A stretch of 64,000 bases of DNA from Paenibacillus sp. JDR-2 (GCF_000023585.1 NC_012914.1:1870501-1934500); one strand, 5' to 3'. Shown: positions 32,016-41,046, counted from the first letter of the stretch. Notes: generated from the sequence alone by a model not told the origin. Numbers and translations are program-made.

Positions 32016-34208
32016 TTGATCTGGTCTAAGAAAAAAGCATGGAACTGGTACCTTGAACAAGGCTGGATCGTCGGCTGTAATTATGTCCCTGGCAGCTGCA
32101 TCGGTATCACTGAGATTTGGCAGGCGTACAACCATGATAAGGTCCGAGCCGTTATCGGAAAAGAATTGGCGCTTGCCGCTTACACAGGGATTAACAGCAT
32201 ACGTATGCTGCTTCCTTATGAGGTATGGAAACATGAGCATGACGGCTTTATGTCGCGTTTTGACGCTTTTCTCGATTTAATTGAAGCTTATGGCATTAAG
32301 CTGATGCCGATCTTTTTCGATGACTGCGGACGAGGTCCGGTTGAATTTGCCACGGGGCGAAAGCCGCGTTTCGGCAAGCAGCTTGAGCCGGTTCCGGGCC
32401 ATCATGGCGGACATCCGCCGAAAAAGATGGAGCACTCCGTCAATCCAAGCTATCATATGGCGGACAATCGAGAGAATTGGCCGGATATGGAGCGGTTTGT
32501 GAAAGAAATGGTCGGCAAATACCGGAGGGATACGCGAATTCTTGCCTGGGATATTTGGAATGAACCAGGTAACTCCGGCTCGGGTGGTTACGGCAATGTA
32601 AACAAGAGTCTGGAGGCCATGGAAGCGGCATTTGCCTGGGCGCGCGAGATGGAGCCCGTTCAGCCGCTCACGGCAGCGCCATGGGATTTTTACCATGACT
32701 ATTTCGAGCGTTGTCGTCCAGGGGAGCTTACTTTAATCGAGGAGCGGGCTGTACAATTATCCGACGTTGTATCGATCCATTATTATGGCCCGGTTGAGCG
32801 CTCCGAGCAGCTAATAGGAGCATTCAAAGCATACGAGCGCCCTCTGTTTATGACGGAATGGCTGCATCGTCCCTTCCGTAATGAAGTGAAGGAGCATCTG
32901 CCGCTCTATCAGAAGGAAGGCATTGCCTGCTTCCATTGGGGTCTGGTAAACGGGAAGACGCAAACTCATGAGCCTTGGGACTGGATTATGCATATGGATC
33001 TGGACTTCAGCGCTTGGCAGCATGACCTTTATAAGCCGGACGGAACCCCTTACAGGCATGAAGAGATTCAATTATTCCGTAGTCTGACCGGCAAACGGAA
33101 CGACAGTAATAGAAATGGAGATGACTCTATGAAAGCTCGAGGAACGATTGCAGCAACTTGGGAGAAGCCTGTCCTTATTCATGATATTCCGGTCTTTGAA
33201 GATCTTGGGGTAGACGCGCGTTATGGTCATCCAGGCAAGTTCGGCTCGCAATATGGCCGTATGGTTTTCCTGCAGGATGGATCATGGCTCACCGTCTATA
33301 CGATCTATGACAATAACGGGTATACGTTTGATGCGAGCGGTGGCAATAAGCTGGAGTTTGCGATTAGCCAAGATAAAGGGCAGTCGTGGGACAAGATTGC
33401 TGTGCTCGGTCATCCGGCGAGAGACTTGGATAATGGTCAGCTGATTCAACTCGATAATGGCGATTTGCTGTTGAGCTGCCGCTCTGTAAGGTGGCATGAA
33501 TCGTATCAATTACATGTATACAAAAGCACGGATGCAGGCCGAAGCTGGGCGTTCTTATCGACGATTGACGAGATGAACGGTTCGCCGGGCAGCCTTGGCA
33601 ATCCGGACAAGGGCGTCTATGAGCCTCATTTCTACCGTCTGGCAGATGGTCGTCTTTCCGTGATGTACGCTAATGAAAAGCATGTCATTGAGGCGCCTTA
33701 TTACAGCCAGATCATCTCGCAGAAGATATCCGAAGATGAAGGTAAAACATGGGGAGAAGAGATTTGGGTAGCTTGGGATCCGGCCAGCCCTCATCTCCGC
33801 CCGGGAATGCCGGTATGGGCAAGATTGCAGGACGGCCGCTATATCGTGGTTCTTGAGGTTGTTCATCTTGTTATGTATCAATGCGTATCTGCAGCAATTA
33901 CTTACAAAATCTCAAATGACGGCATTCATTGGGAAGCGGGCAATGGTACGCTGGTTCCTGAACAGAATGGAGGTCCGTACTTCGAGCAGCTGCAGGATGG
34001 CACTTGGCTGGTGACCTCAAATTCGGGTGTCATCTCTGTGAGCAAGGATGATGGCCAATCCTGGTATACCATTGAGCCTAAGCCGTTCACAGGTCATCTA
34101 TGGCCAAGCTTATATGCGCTTGAGGACAATCGCTTCCTTCTGCTTAATTCGGAGGCGCGTGAGAGCGGTGGACATAACATTCAGATGTGCATCGGACAAT
34201 TGGAATAA
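32016..34208 (+). CDS. Fusion: GH-A clan (GH5-like) glycosidase + GH93-like propeller, cytoplasmic
   Basis: 730 residues without signal peptide. Residues 1-~360 form a TIM barrel with acid/base Glu in AWDIWNEPGN and nucleophile Glu in PLFMTEWLHRP, cellulase-like clan GH-A. Residues ~372-730 are a five-Asp-box propeller close to the proteins at 24267 and 34444 (GVYEPHFYRL, RPGMPVWARL), though its EVCG motif is changed to EVVHLVMYQC. An in-frame ATG at 33129 has GGAG 8 nt upstream, so two formerly separate genes may have fused, and the second half may also be made alone. TTG start after CGGAGGGA. Confidence 0.8.
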   Translation: MIWSKKKAWNWYLEQGWIVGCNYVPGSCIGITEIWQAYNHDKVRAVIGKELALAAYTGINSIRMLLPYEVWKHEHDGFMSRFDAFLDLIEAYGIKLMPIFFDDCGRGPVEFATGRKPRFGKQLEPVPGHHGGHPPKKMEHSVNPSYHMADNRENWPDMERFVKEMVGKYRRDTRILAWDIWNEPGNSGSGGYGNVNKSLEAMEAAFAWAREMEPVQPLTAAPWDFYHDYFERCRPGELTLIEERAVQLSDVVSIHYYGPVERSEQLIGAFKAYERPLFMTEWLHRPFRNEVKEHLPLYQKEGIACFHWGLVNGKTQTHEPWDWIMHMDLDFSAWQHDLYKPDGTPYRHEEIQLFRSLTGKRNDSNRNGDDSMKARGTIAATWEKPVLIHDIPVFEDLGVDARYGHPGKFGSQYGRMVFLQDGSWLTVYTIYDNNGYTFDASGGNKLEFAISQDKGQSWDKIAVLGHPARDLDNGQLIQLDNGDLLLSCRSVRWHESYQLHVYKSTDAGRSWAFLSTIDEMNGSPGSLGNPDKGVYEPHFYRLADGRLSVMYANEKHVIEAPYYSQIISQKISEDEGKTWGEEIWVAWDPASPHLRPGMPVWARLQDGRYIVVLEVVHLVMYQCVSAAITYKISNDGIHWEAGNGTLVPEQNGGPYFEQLQDGTWLVTSNSGVISVSKDDGQSWYTIEPKPFTGHLWPSLYALEDNRFLLLNSEARESGGHNIQMCIGQLE

Positions 34209-34215
34209 TAGGACT

Positions 34216-34254
34216 AGAGCTTGCAGACCGGTTAGGCTGCATGCTCTTTTTTTT
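34216..34254 (+). terminator. Intrinsic terminator of the importer operon
   Basis: AGAGC-TTGCAG pairs with CTGCA-TGCTCT around ACCGGTTAGG, followed by eight T. Confidence 0.88.
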
Positions 34255-34275
34255 TCGGTAATCAGCCTTTCATTT

Positions 34276-34291
34276 AGCCTAAGCTTAGTCT
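34276..34291. promoter_or_regulatory. Operator-like palindrome before secreted GH93-like gene
   Basis: AGCCTAAGCTTAGTCT matches the locus palindrome at 13 of 16 positions, with perfect core CTAAGCTTAG. Confidence 0.5.
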
Positions 34292-34325
34292 ATATCCACT
34301 TCAGTCATGCCCATATAATAACTTT

Positions 34326-34339
34326 TGAAAGCGGTTTAT
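34326..34339. promoter_or_regulatory. cre-like CcpA site before secreted GH93-like gene
   Basis: TGAAAGCGGTTTAT matches the cre consensus at 12 of 14 positions. Confidence 0.4.
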
Positions 34340-34443
34340 CGGGAGGTGAGCAGGGCGTAAAGCGGGTTAGAGACTAAATTGGCTTGTACGAACATTAACA
34401 GTCTACTCAGCTTAAAGCGGGGTAGCAAAAGGAGGATTTCATA

Positions 34444-36585
34444 ATGAGGAAGCTTGTATTAACGATGCTGTCTTTGATTATGGTGCTGGTGCTGTTCTCG
34501 GGTTTAGCGTCCGCGGCAGGAGGGCCTGCAGCCTCTACAAGTACGGTTACGATCAATAATTTATCTACCTTCACAGATGCTGGAACCGATGCAAGAGGCA
34601 TACATCCGGGCGCTTTCGGTTCTGAATATGGACGAATGCTTAAATTGTCCAATGGAGATTGGCTGGCGATTTATACGATATATGACAACAACGGGTATAC
34701 AAACGACGCGAATGGCGGCACCAAGCTTCGCGTGTCCAAAAGTACGAACAACGGTGTCACCTGGACGGATATCGCAACCATCTCTGATCCGGGAAGAGAT
34801 CTCGATAACGGGCAAATGGTGCAGCTGCCAAACGGCGATATATTAATGGCTGCCCGTTCCGTACGCTGGCAGGAATCTTACCGGTTACCGGTCTATAAAA
34901 GCACAAATCTTGGAGCAAGCTGGTCTAAGCTCAGTACGATTGATGAAAATAACGGAACAGCTGGAAGTCTCGGCAGTCCGGACAAAGGTGTTTACGAACC
35001 GCATATGGGATTTCTTGCGGACGGTCGGCTCGCCGTATTTTACGCCAATGAGAAGCATGTGACGGAATCGCCTTCGTACAGCCAGATTATCTCGGAGAAA
35101 ATCTCTACCGATGGCGGCGCAACTTGGGGAAATGAGATTTTCGCAGCATGGGATCCTACCAACTCGGGAGCGCGACCTGGGATGCCGGTATGGACCAAGA
35201 TGGCAAACGGGAAGTATATTTTAACCTTTGAGGTGTGCGGGACAGATTCTTGCAATATTCATAGCAAAATCTCAAACGACGGTTACACTTGGTCAAGTGG
35301 AGTAGGAAGTCTGGTCCCGGATCAGCTTGGCGCACCGTATGTTCTATCGATGAGTGACGGCAGGTTGGCAATCGTCTCCAACAGCAACGCTCTCTCTTTC
35401 AGTAATGATTACGGAACTAGCTGGTATAAGAATGATACTTTCCCATGGACCAGCAGCTTGTGGGCGAGTGTGTATCAGACGGGACCTAACGAAATTGCCG
35501 TTATGAATTCCGCAGCACGGCCCGGAGGCGGTCACAGCGTGCAGCTTGGCTATATGAGTGTGAAGAGCACGTTCTCCGATGACTTCAACGATGGCAACGA
35601 TAACGGCTGGAGCAAATACGGTGGAACTTGGTCAGTAGCGAGTGGTGCTTATTCCGTTACAGCAACTAACGGGGATAAGGCGATGGTGGATCCCTATGTT
35701 TCATTAGTCAATCATATTGTTGAAGCGGATGTGAAGCTGAATAACGCAGGGCAGGCGAGCTTGATATTCAGCGCCTCTTCGCCAAGTACGGGTGCAGACA
35801 GCTTTACCGGCTATGCAGCAGGTATTGATTCCGGCGGCTCCGTCTGGATTGGAAAATTCAACAATAATTTTACCTCCCTCGGCAGTGCATCCGCTACGAT
35901 TGCAACGAGAACTTCCTATCACCTGAAGGTTGTAAAAGTTAACGGACGCATTCAAGTTTTCCTTGATGGCGCGTTAAAGCTGGATGTGACCGATACCTCC
36001 TACGTGAAAGGAACAATCGGCCTGCGCGGCGGCTTCGGCAACAGCTCGACCTTCGATAATGTCGTTGTCACGCCACTCCTGTACTGGAATGATTTCAGCA
36101 GCACAACAAATCCGGGCTGGACAAATTACGATGGTACCTGGAGCTTCTCCGGTGGAACTTACAATGTAAACTCCGGCACTGCTCCTAAGACTGTTCTTAG
36201 TCCACTCGTTAACGGCGAGTCTTACACTTTGCAAGCGGATGTCCGAATTAATGATAGCGGGCAAGTCGGGCTGATCTGGAATGTACAAAATCCGGGCAGC
36301 GGCGCGGATTCCTTTAAAGGCTATGGCGCAGGGATTGATACGGGGGGTAATGTATGGCTGGGACGCTTTAACAACTCCTTCACGCAGCTAGGCAGCGCTT
36401 CGGTTACGATCGCCGCTAACACCTGGTATAACCTGAAGATTGTTATTACGGGCAACCGGATGCAGGTATATGTGAACAATACGCTGAAGATTGATGCGAA
36501 CGATTCTGCTTTCAAGAACGGTGCGATTGGTCTGCGCGGAGGTTTCAGCAACAATGTAAGCTTTGAGAGTCTTATGGTGTATTAA
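34444..36585 (+). CDS. Secreted GH93-like propeller hydrolase with two CBM66-like domains
   Basis: 713 residues. Signal peptide (MRKLVLTMLSLIMVLVLFSG..ASA), then a propeller (~30-375) with five Asp-boxes and the family motifs GVYEPHM, RPGMPVWTKM, TFEVCGTDSC. Two tandem beta-sandwiches follow (~380-545 and ~548-713), each starting near GGTWS/DGTWSFSGG and sharing GADSF.GY.AGID.GG.VW.G.FNN and GTIGLRGGF-like ends, as in CBM66/DUF1080 domains. The CBMs should hold it on polysaccharide. No anchor, so released to the medium. Own promoter region with operator and cre site. Confidence 0.82.
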   Translation: MRKLVLTMLSLIMVLVLFSGLASAAGGPAASTSTVTINNLSTFTDAGTDARGIHPGAFGSEYGRMLKLSNGDWLAIYTIYDNNGYTNDANGGTKLRVSKSTNNGVTWTDIATISDPGRDLDNGQMVQLPNGDILMAARSVRWQESYRLPVYKSTNLGASWSKLSTIDENNGTAGSLGSPDKGVYEPHMGFLADGRLAVFYANEKHVTESPSYSQIISEKISTDGGATWGNEIFAAWDPTNSGARPGMPVWTKMANGKYILTFEVCGTDSCNIHSKISNDGYTWSSGVGSLVPDQLGAPYVLSMSDGRLAIVSNSNALSFSNDYGTSWYKNDTFPWTSSLWASVYQTGPNEIAVMNSAARPGGGHSVQLGYMSVKSTFSDDFNDGNDNGWSKYGGTWSVASGAYSVTATNGDKAMVDPYVSLVNHIVEADVKLNNAGQASLIFSASSPSTGADSFTGYAAGIDSGGSVWIGKFNNNFTSLGSASATIATRTSYHLKVVKVNGRIQVFLDGALKLDVTDTSYVKGTIGLRGGFGNSSTFDNVVVTPLLYWNDFSSTTNPGWTNYDGTWSFSGGTYNVNSGTAPKTVLSPLVNGESYTLQADVRINDSGQVGLIWNVQNPGSGADSFKGYGAGIDTGGNVWLGRFNNSFTQLGSASVTIAANTWYNLKIVITGNRMQVYVNNTLKIDANDSAFKNGAIGLRGGFSNNVSFESLMVY

Positions 36586-36606
36586 AGCAACGAATAAAAA
36601 TAAAGT

Positions 36607-36642
36607 GGCGATCATTCCAATTAATAAAAGGAATAGATCGCC
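36607..36642. terminator. Bidirectional terminator-like hairpin
   Basis: GGCGATC-A-TTCC pairs with GGAA-TA-GATCGCC between the convergent GH93-like and monooxygenase genes. T-run is weak on both sides. Confidence 0.55.
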
Positions 36643-36665
36643 TTCGCTTCCTCGGTAGTGCGAGA

Positions 36666-37997
36666 TCAAGTATAACGGTTTGCCGGAAACGGCAGGTCAA
36701 GATGCTCCCTCAAGGTAGAGCCGGTGTAATCCAACCGGAACAAGCCTCGCTTCTGCAAAATGGGGACGACTTGCTCGACGAAATCCTCCAATCCGTCAGG
36801 TAACGAAGGCGCCATCAGCATAAAGCCGTCAGCAGCGCGGTTTCGGAACCAGTACTCTAAAGTGTCGGCAATCTTCTCCGGGGTACCAACCAGATGGTCA
36901 TTGCTGAACGAACCGGTGAGCAGGGAGTAAACCTCACGAAGTGTCGGATTTATCCGGGAGATAATCGGCTGATGTTTCAAGTAGTCGGTTTTGGTCATCG
37001 GGAGGCGATCCAGTCCGGCATTCTTGGCCCGGTCGTCTAGCGCAAAGCCGGTGAAATCGACGAAGCCTTGGAAATAATCGGATAGAAAACCGATGCCGGT
37101 CTCTTCGGGAATGAGGGACTCGAGCCGGCTTCTCTTCTCTCTCGCTTCTTCTTCCGTAGAGCCGATAATAGGAGAGATGCCTTGCAGAATATGAACTTGG
37201 TCCGGATTCCGTCCGGCGGCAGCCACTTTGTTCTTGAAGGTATCATAGTATGCCTTTGCATCATCGAAATCGTACTTAATCGAGAAGATAACTTCACCTA
37301 TCCGGGAAGAGAGCTCTTGCCCGGAATCGGAGACGCCGGCCTGAACGAGTACGGGTCGTCCTTGGGGGGAACGCCCGATATTCAGAGGACCCTCTACCGA
37401 GAAGAATTCTCCCTTGTGCTGGAGCCGATGAAGCTTGTTCCGATCAAAGAACACTCCGCTCTCCTTGTCGTGAATAAAAGCATTGTCCTCCCAGCTGTCC
37501 CACAGACCCAGCACCACTTCCAGGAACTCACTCGCCCTTCGATAGCGGTATCCATGCTCAAGATGATCCTCGGCACCGAAATTTCTCGCAGTGTTGCCAG
37601 ATAAATCGCGGGTCGTGACGATGTTCCAGCCAGCCCGGCCCTTGCTAATATGATCAACGGACATCAACAGACGAGCGAGGTTGAACGGCTCGATGTAGGA
37701 GGTAGATGCTGTGGCGACAATGCCGATTTGCTCCGAGCTGCCCGCCAACGCGGCGATAAGGGTGAGCGGTTCGTAACGGTTTAGAATGTTGGGATGAGAA
37801 ACTTCATTGATCGCTAGACTGTCTGCAAGAAATGCGATATCGAATTTCCCTTTTTCGGCTGTTCTTACAAGCTTCTTGTAGTAGTCGATGTCAATGCTGG
37901 CGCCGGCGAGTGCCTGAGGTAGTCTCCATGAGGCGACATGCATTCCGGTGCCGACCAGATAAGCCGATAGTTTCATTTGGCGTGTTGCAGTACTCAT
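36666..37997 (-). CDS. FMN-dependent monooxygenase, NtaA/SnaA/DszA family
   Basis: 443 residues, luciferase-like barrel. DIAFLADSLA, GIVATASTSYIEPFNLARLLMSVDHISKGRAGWNIVTT and AVQAGVSDSGQ-like loops are typical of this family, which oxidises nitrilotriacetate, sulfonates, thioethers or dibenzothiophene sulfone using FMNH2 from a separate reductase. RBS GGGAGG. Divergent from a methionine-type ABC importer, so assimilation of an organosulfur compound is a reasonable guess. Confidence 0.87.
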   Translation of the reverse strand: MSTATRQMKLSAYLVGTGMHVASWRLPQALAGASIDIDYYKKLVRTAEKGKFDIAFLADSLAINEVSHPNILNRYEPLTLIAALAGSSEQIGIVATASTSYIEPFNLARLLMSVDHISKGRAGWNIVTTRDLSGNTARNFGAEDHLEHGYRYRRASEFLEVVLGLWDSWEDNAFIHDKESGVFFDRNKLHRLQHKGEFFSVEGPLNIGRSPQGRPVLVQAGVSDSGQELSSRIGEVIFSIKYDFDDAKAYYDTFKNKVAAAGRNPDQVHILQGISPIIGSTEEEAREKRSRLESLIPEETGIGFLSDYFQGFVDFTGFALDDRAKNAGLDRLPMTKTDYLKHQPIISRINPTLREVYSLLTGSFSNDHLVGTPEKIADTLEYWFRNRAADGFMLMAPSLPDGLEDFVEQVVPILQKRGLFRLDYTGSTLREHLDLPFPANRYT

Positions 37998-38117
37998 GAT
38001 AAGCCTCCCAAATATAAGTATTTATATGTGAATAGTATAATTATAAGTTTCCTTTTTGGGAAGATATTGACACCTTATGAAAAAAGGATTAAATTAATAA
38101 AAGCACATCGGAATAAT

Positions 38118-38165
38118 ATGAATTTAATAAATGATCTTGAAGTTGACCAGATGTCTGGAAACTAA
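38118..38165 (+). CDS. Possible 15-residue leader peptide before MetN
   Basis: MNLINDLEVDQMSGN ends in a TAA that lies inside the left arm of the terminator at 38162. The position is that of an attenuator leader, but its RBS (CGGAAT) is weak. Confidence 0.2.
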   Translation: MNLINDLEVDQMSGN

Positions 38166-38209
38166 GTACTTCCCCTTCGCTGAATGGGGAAGGGCTTAGT
38201 TTTTTTTTA
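38162..38209 (+). terminator. Leader terminator/attenuator before MetN
   Basis: CTAAG-TA-CTTCCCC pairs with GGGGAAG-GG-CTTAG, then ten T; only 21 bp separate it from the MetN start and RBS GAGGAGG. A terminator in a leader implies conditional readthrough. No S-box or T-box signature seen. Confidence 0.75.
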
Positions 38210-38230
38210 TTTGTATGAGGAGGTGACGAT

Positions 38231-39016
38231 TTGATTCTCGTGGAGCAACTGAGCAAAACCTATCTGACGACAAAAGGAAGTGTCTCAGCACTGGACCGCA
38301 TCGATTTACAGATAGCCACAGGGGAAATCTTCGGTGTTATCGGGGTTAGCGGAGCCGGCAAATCCACGCTGATACGGTGCATGAACCGACTGGAGGAACC
38401 GGATTCGGGGCGTATCTGGATCGGAAACGACGACATCACGCAATTGAAAGGACGTAGACTTCGCAAGGCAAGGCAGAAGATCGGCATGATTTTTCAACAT
38501 TTTAATCTGCTGGACGGCAAAACCGTGTATCAGAATGTTGCGTTTCCGCTTGTGGTCGCAGGTCTTCCGAGGGAACGAATTCGGCAGCGTGTCCGGGAGA
38601 TTCTTGACTTGGTTAAGCTGTCCGACAAGGAAGGGACATACCCGGCACAACTTAGCGGGGGGCAGAAGCAGAGGGTTGGCATTGCCCGCGCGCTCGCGAA
38701 TGAGCCGGATGTACTTCTAAGCGATGAAGCGACTTCGGCTCTCGATCCGGAGACGACCTATTCCATTCTGGAACTGCTAAAGGACATCAACCGCCAGTTG
38801 AAGCTGACGATCGTGCTTATAACTCACGAATTGGAGGTCCTCCAGCATATATGCGATAGCATGGCCGTCATCGAGGATGGGAGAATCGTGGAAACCGGTC
38901 CGGTCGCCAAATTGTTCCTGAATCCGGAGAGCGATACCGCACGGAAATTCGTAGGCGTTCTGGAGCAGTATCGTAATAGAAGAGGCATGATTGAAGGATT
39001 GGGGGAGGGAATTTGA
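38231..39016 (+). CDS. metN: Methionine-type ABC importer ATPase
   Basis: 261 residues. Walker A GVSGAGKST, Q-loop MIFQHFNLL, signature LSGGQKQRVGIARAL, Walker B VLLSDEATSALDP (DEATSALDPETT is typical of MetN). Lacks the ~80-residue C-terminal ACT-like NIL domain of longer MetN, so substrate feedback inhibition may be absent. TTG start behind GAGGAGGTGA. Stop overlaps the permease start. Confidence 0.87.
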   Translation: MILVEQLSKTYLTTKGSVSALDRIDLQIATGEIFGVIGVSGAGKSTLIRCMNRLEEPDSGRIWIGNDDITQLKGRRLRKARQKIGMIFQHFNLLDGKTVYQNVAFPLVVAGLPRERIRQRVREILDLVKLSDKEGTYPAQLSGGQKQRVGIARALANEPDVLLSDEATSALDPETTYSILELLKDINRQLKLTIVLITHELEVLQHICDSMAVIEDGRIVETGPVAKLFLNPESDTARKFVGVLEQYRNRRGMIEGLGEGI

Positions 39017-39681
39017 AAAACGATTTATTCGAACTCCTTTGGAAAGCTCTTCGAGAGACTCTCTATATGGTGGCCTGGTCCTCCTTATTCGCTCTTCTAT
39101 TAGGGTTGGCTCTGGGTATTCTGCTTGTTGTAACCGACAAGGGACATGTCCTACAGTCCGTGCATGTCAATAAGGTGATAAGCTTCCTCATCAATGGCAT
39201 TCGTTCGATACCGTTTATTATCCTGATCGTGCTGTTACTTCCCTTAGCGCGCTTGATCGTAGGAACGTCGCTTGGTCCAACCGCGGCTATCGTTGCGTTA
39301 TCGATCGGTGCTGCCCCGTTCCTGGGACGAATTGTGGAAAATTCGTTGAAGGAAGTGGGCGCGGGGAAGATTGAAGCGGCGATCGCAGTCGGTGCTTCGC
39401 CCGTTACGATCATCTTCCGGGTTCTCATTCCCGAAGCGCTGCCTGCGCTTGTGCGAGGAGTAACGATTGCCGTCATCGGAATCACCGAATTAACGGCGGT
39501 TGCCGGAGCTATCGGAGCTGGCGGACTAGGAAGTCTAGCGATTCGCTTCGGCTACCAACGATTCCGGGAGGATATCATGTTCGCCACCGTCTTGGTCATC
39601 ATACTTCTGATTCAAGCGATTCAGTGGACCGGCGATGGGATTGCAAAGTCCATTCATAATAGGCGCTATAGGCTCGAATAA
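39013..39681 (+). CDS. metP: Methionine-type ABC permease
   Basis: 222 residues, five to six membrane helices, EAA-type loop KIEAAIAVGASPVTIIFRVLIPEAL and the family's ITELTAVAGAIGAGGLG. TTG start overlapping the ATPase stop. Forms the channel with MetN; methionine, its sulfoxide or another sulfur compound is the likely cargo. Confidence 0.9.
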   Translation: MKNDLFELLWKALRETLYMVAWSSLFALLLGLALGILLVVTDKGHVLQSVHVNKVISFLINGIRSIPFIILIVLLLPLARLIVGTSLGPTAAIVALSIGAAPFLGRIVENSLKEVGAGKIEAAIAVGASPVTIIFRVLIPEALPALVRGVTIAVIGITELTAVAGAIGAGGLGSLAIRFGYQRFREDIMFATVLVIILLIQAIQWTGDGIAKSIHNRRYRLE

Positions 39682-39763
39682 TCCAGGTTTGCTTTTTTCT
39701 GGGGAAGAGCGAGTCGAGGTTTCATTACTATCACAAATTTAAAAATAGAAGGTAGGAGAGAAA

Positions 39764-40654
39764 ATGTCCAAGAAAAGAATGGTTGTCCTTGTTGCTTTCC
39801 TGTTTGTTGTGAGCCTGATCGCCGCTGCTTGCGGTTCGAATAACAACGGATCCTCCGGCAATAGTTCTCCGCAAGCCTCCGCTAATCAAAATCCAAGCAA
39901 CAGCCCGTCTTCGTCCCCCTCCGAGCCGGTTAAAGAAGTCACGTTAAAAGTCGGAGCGGCAGCCGTGCCTCATGCCGAAATTTTGGAGTTCATCAAGCCT
40001 AAGCTTAAAGAGGAAGGCATCAATCTGGAGATTGAGGTGCTCGACGATGAAGGGCAGTTGAATCCGGCGTTGCAGGAGAAGCAGATCGATGCCAACTACT
40101 TCCAACACGTTCCTTATCTGAATTCTGTCAAGGACGAGAAGGGCTACGACTTCGTCGTAACGACGAAAGTGCATGTGGAGCCGATCGGGTTCTACTCAAG
40201 CAAGCTCAAATCCAAGGACGAAATCAAAGAAGGAGCCAAAATCGGCATTCCGAACAATCCATCCAATGAATATCGTGCTCTCGTTCTCCTGCAGCAGCAG
40301 GGTCTGATTAAGCTCAAAGACGGGCTGACGACTTACGAAGCAACTCCGAAGGATATCATCGACAATCCGAAAAAACTCAAATTCATAGAAGCTGATTCCG
40401 CAACATTGCCAAGATCTCTGCCGGATCTGGACGGAGCGATCATTAATACAAATTTGGTTCTGGAGGCCAAGATCGATCCGCAAAGCGCACTGTTCAGGGA
40501 AGACGCAAATTCACCGTATGCGAATGTCATCGTTGTAAGAAGCGGTGACGAGAACCGGGATGAGATTAAGAAGTTAAACGCTGCGTTAACAACACCGGAA
40601 GTGAAGAAGTTTATTGAAGAGAAATACGGAGTAGCCGTTGTTCCTGCATTCTAA
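39764..40654 (+). CDS. metQ: Methionine-type ABC substrate-binding lipoprotein
   Basis: 296 residues, NlpA family. Lipobox IAAACG, Ser/Asn/Pro linker, then VKEVTLKVGAAAVPHAEILEF, QIDANYFQHVPYL and IGIPNNPSNEYRALVLLQQQGLIKL, characteristic of MetQ. Delivers substrate to MetNP. Given the divergent monooxygenase, the cargo may be an oxidised sulfur amino acid derivative. Confidence 0.9.
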   Translation: MSKKRMVVLVAFLFVVSLIAAACGSNNNGSSGNSSPQASANQNPSNSPSSSPSEPVKEVTLKVGAAAVPHAEILEFIKPKLKEEGINLEIEVLDDEGQLNPALQEKQIDANYFQHVPYLNSVKDEKGYDFVVTTKVHVEPIGFYSSKLKSKDEIKEGAKIGIPNNPSNEYRALVLLQQQGLIKLKDGLTTYEATPKDIIDNPKKLKFIEADSATLPRSLPDLDGAIINTNLVLEAKIDPQSALFREDANSPYANVIVVRSGDENRDEIKKLNAALTTPEVKKFIEEKYGVAVVPAF

Positions 40655-40689
40655 GTTAATAGTTCGCGGGCTATAATCTTGGCCCCTCT

Positions 40690-41019
40690 TCTCCTGAGCT
40701 TCAGCTTGGGGTGCTCGGAAGCTGCTTGACGCACATCGCATTAATCCAAGCTGCCGAAAGGCAAGTCTCCCTTCACTCGCTTGAAGTTGAAGTAACCGGG
40801 GAGATGCACCCGCTAGCCGGTCGTCCGGGCTACGAGCATATCCCGATTTACCCACATAACATTAACTACAAATTAATGATAGGATCCGAAGAGTCAGAGG
40901 AAACATTGCAGGCGCTCCATCAAGCGATCGAACAGGTTTGCCCGATCTTCAACCTGCTTCGCAGCCCTCAGCAAATTGAAGGACAATTGGTTGTCAGTCG
41001 TCTAGGCTCGGAACAGTAG
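40690..41019 (+). pseudogene. 5'-truncated OsmC-family protein
   Basis: The frame reads PELQLGVLGSCLTHIALIQA and continues as the C-terminal two thirds of an OsmC hydroperoxide reductase, including the second Cys in EQVCPIFNLL. The N-terminal ~50 residues are missing and no proper start or RBS exists. It ends next to a tRNA-3'-like scar. The rest of 40655-41246 holds that scar and no other gene. Confidence 0.65.
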
Positions 41020-41046
41020 CAGCTCACAAAAGAAGAGCCAAGAAAA

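Noticed and set aside
24267..36585. GH33 sialidases
   Set aside because: Asp-boxes are shared, but the GH33 FRIP motif and Arg triad are not evident, and RPGMP/EVCG motifs fit GH93-like proteins better.
38000..38230. SAM (S-box) riboswitch or T-box before MetN
   Set aside because: Only a terminator and small hairpins are present; no S-box core or T-box tRNA-binding sequence could be found.
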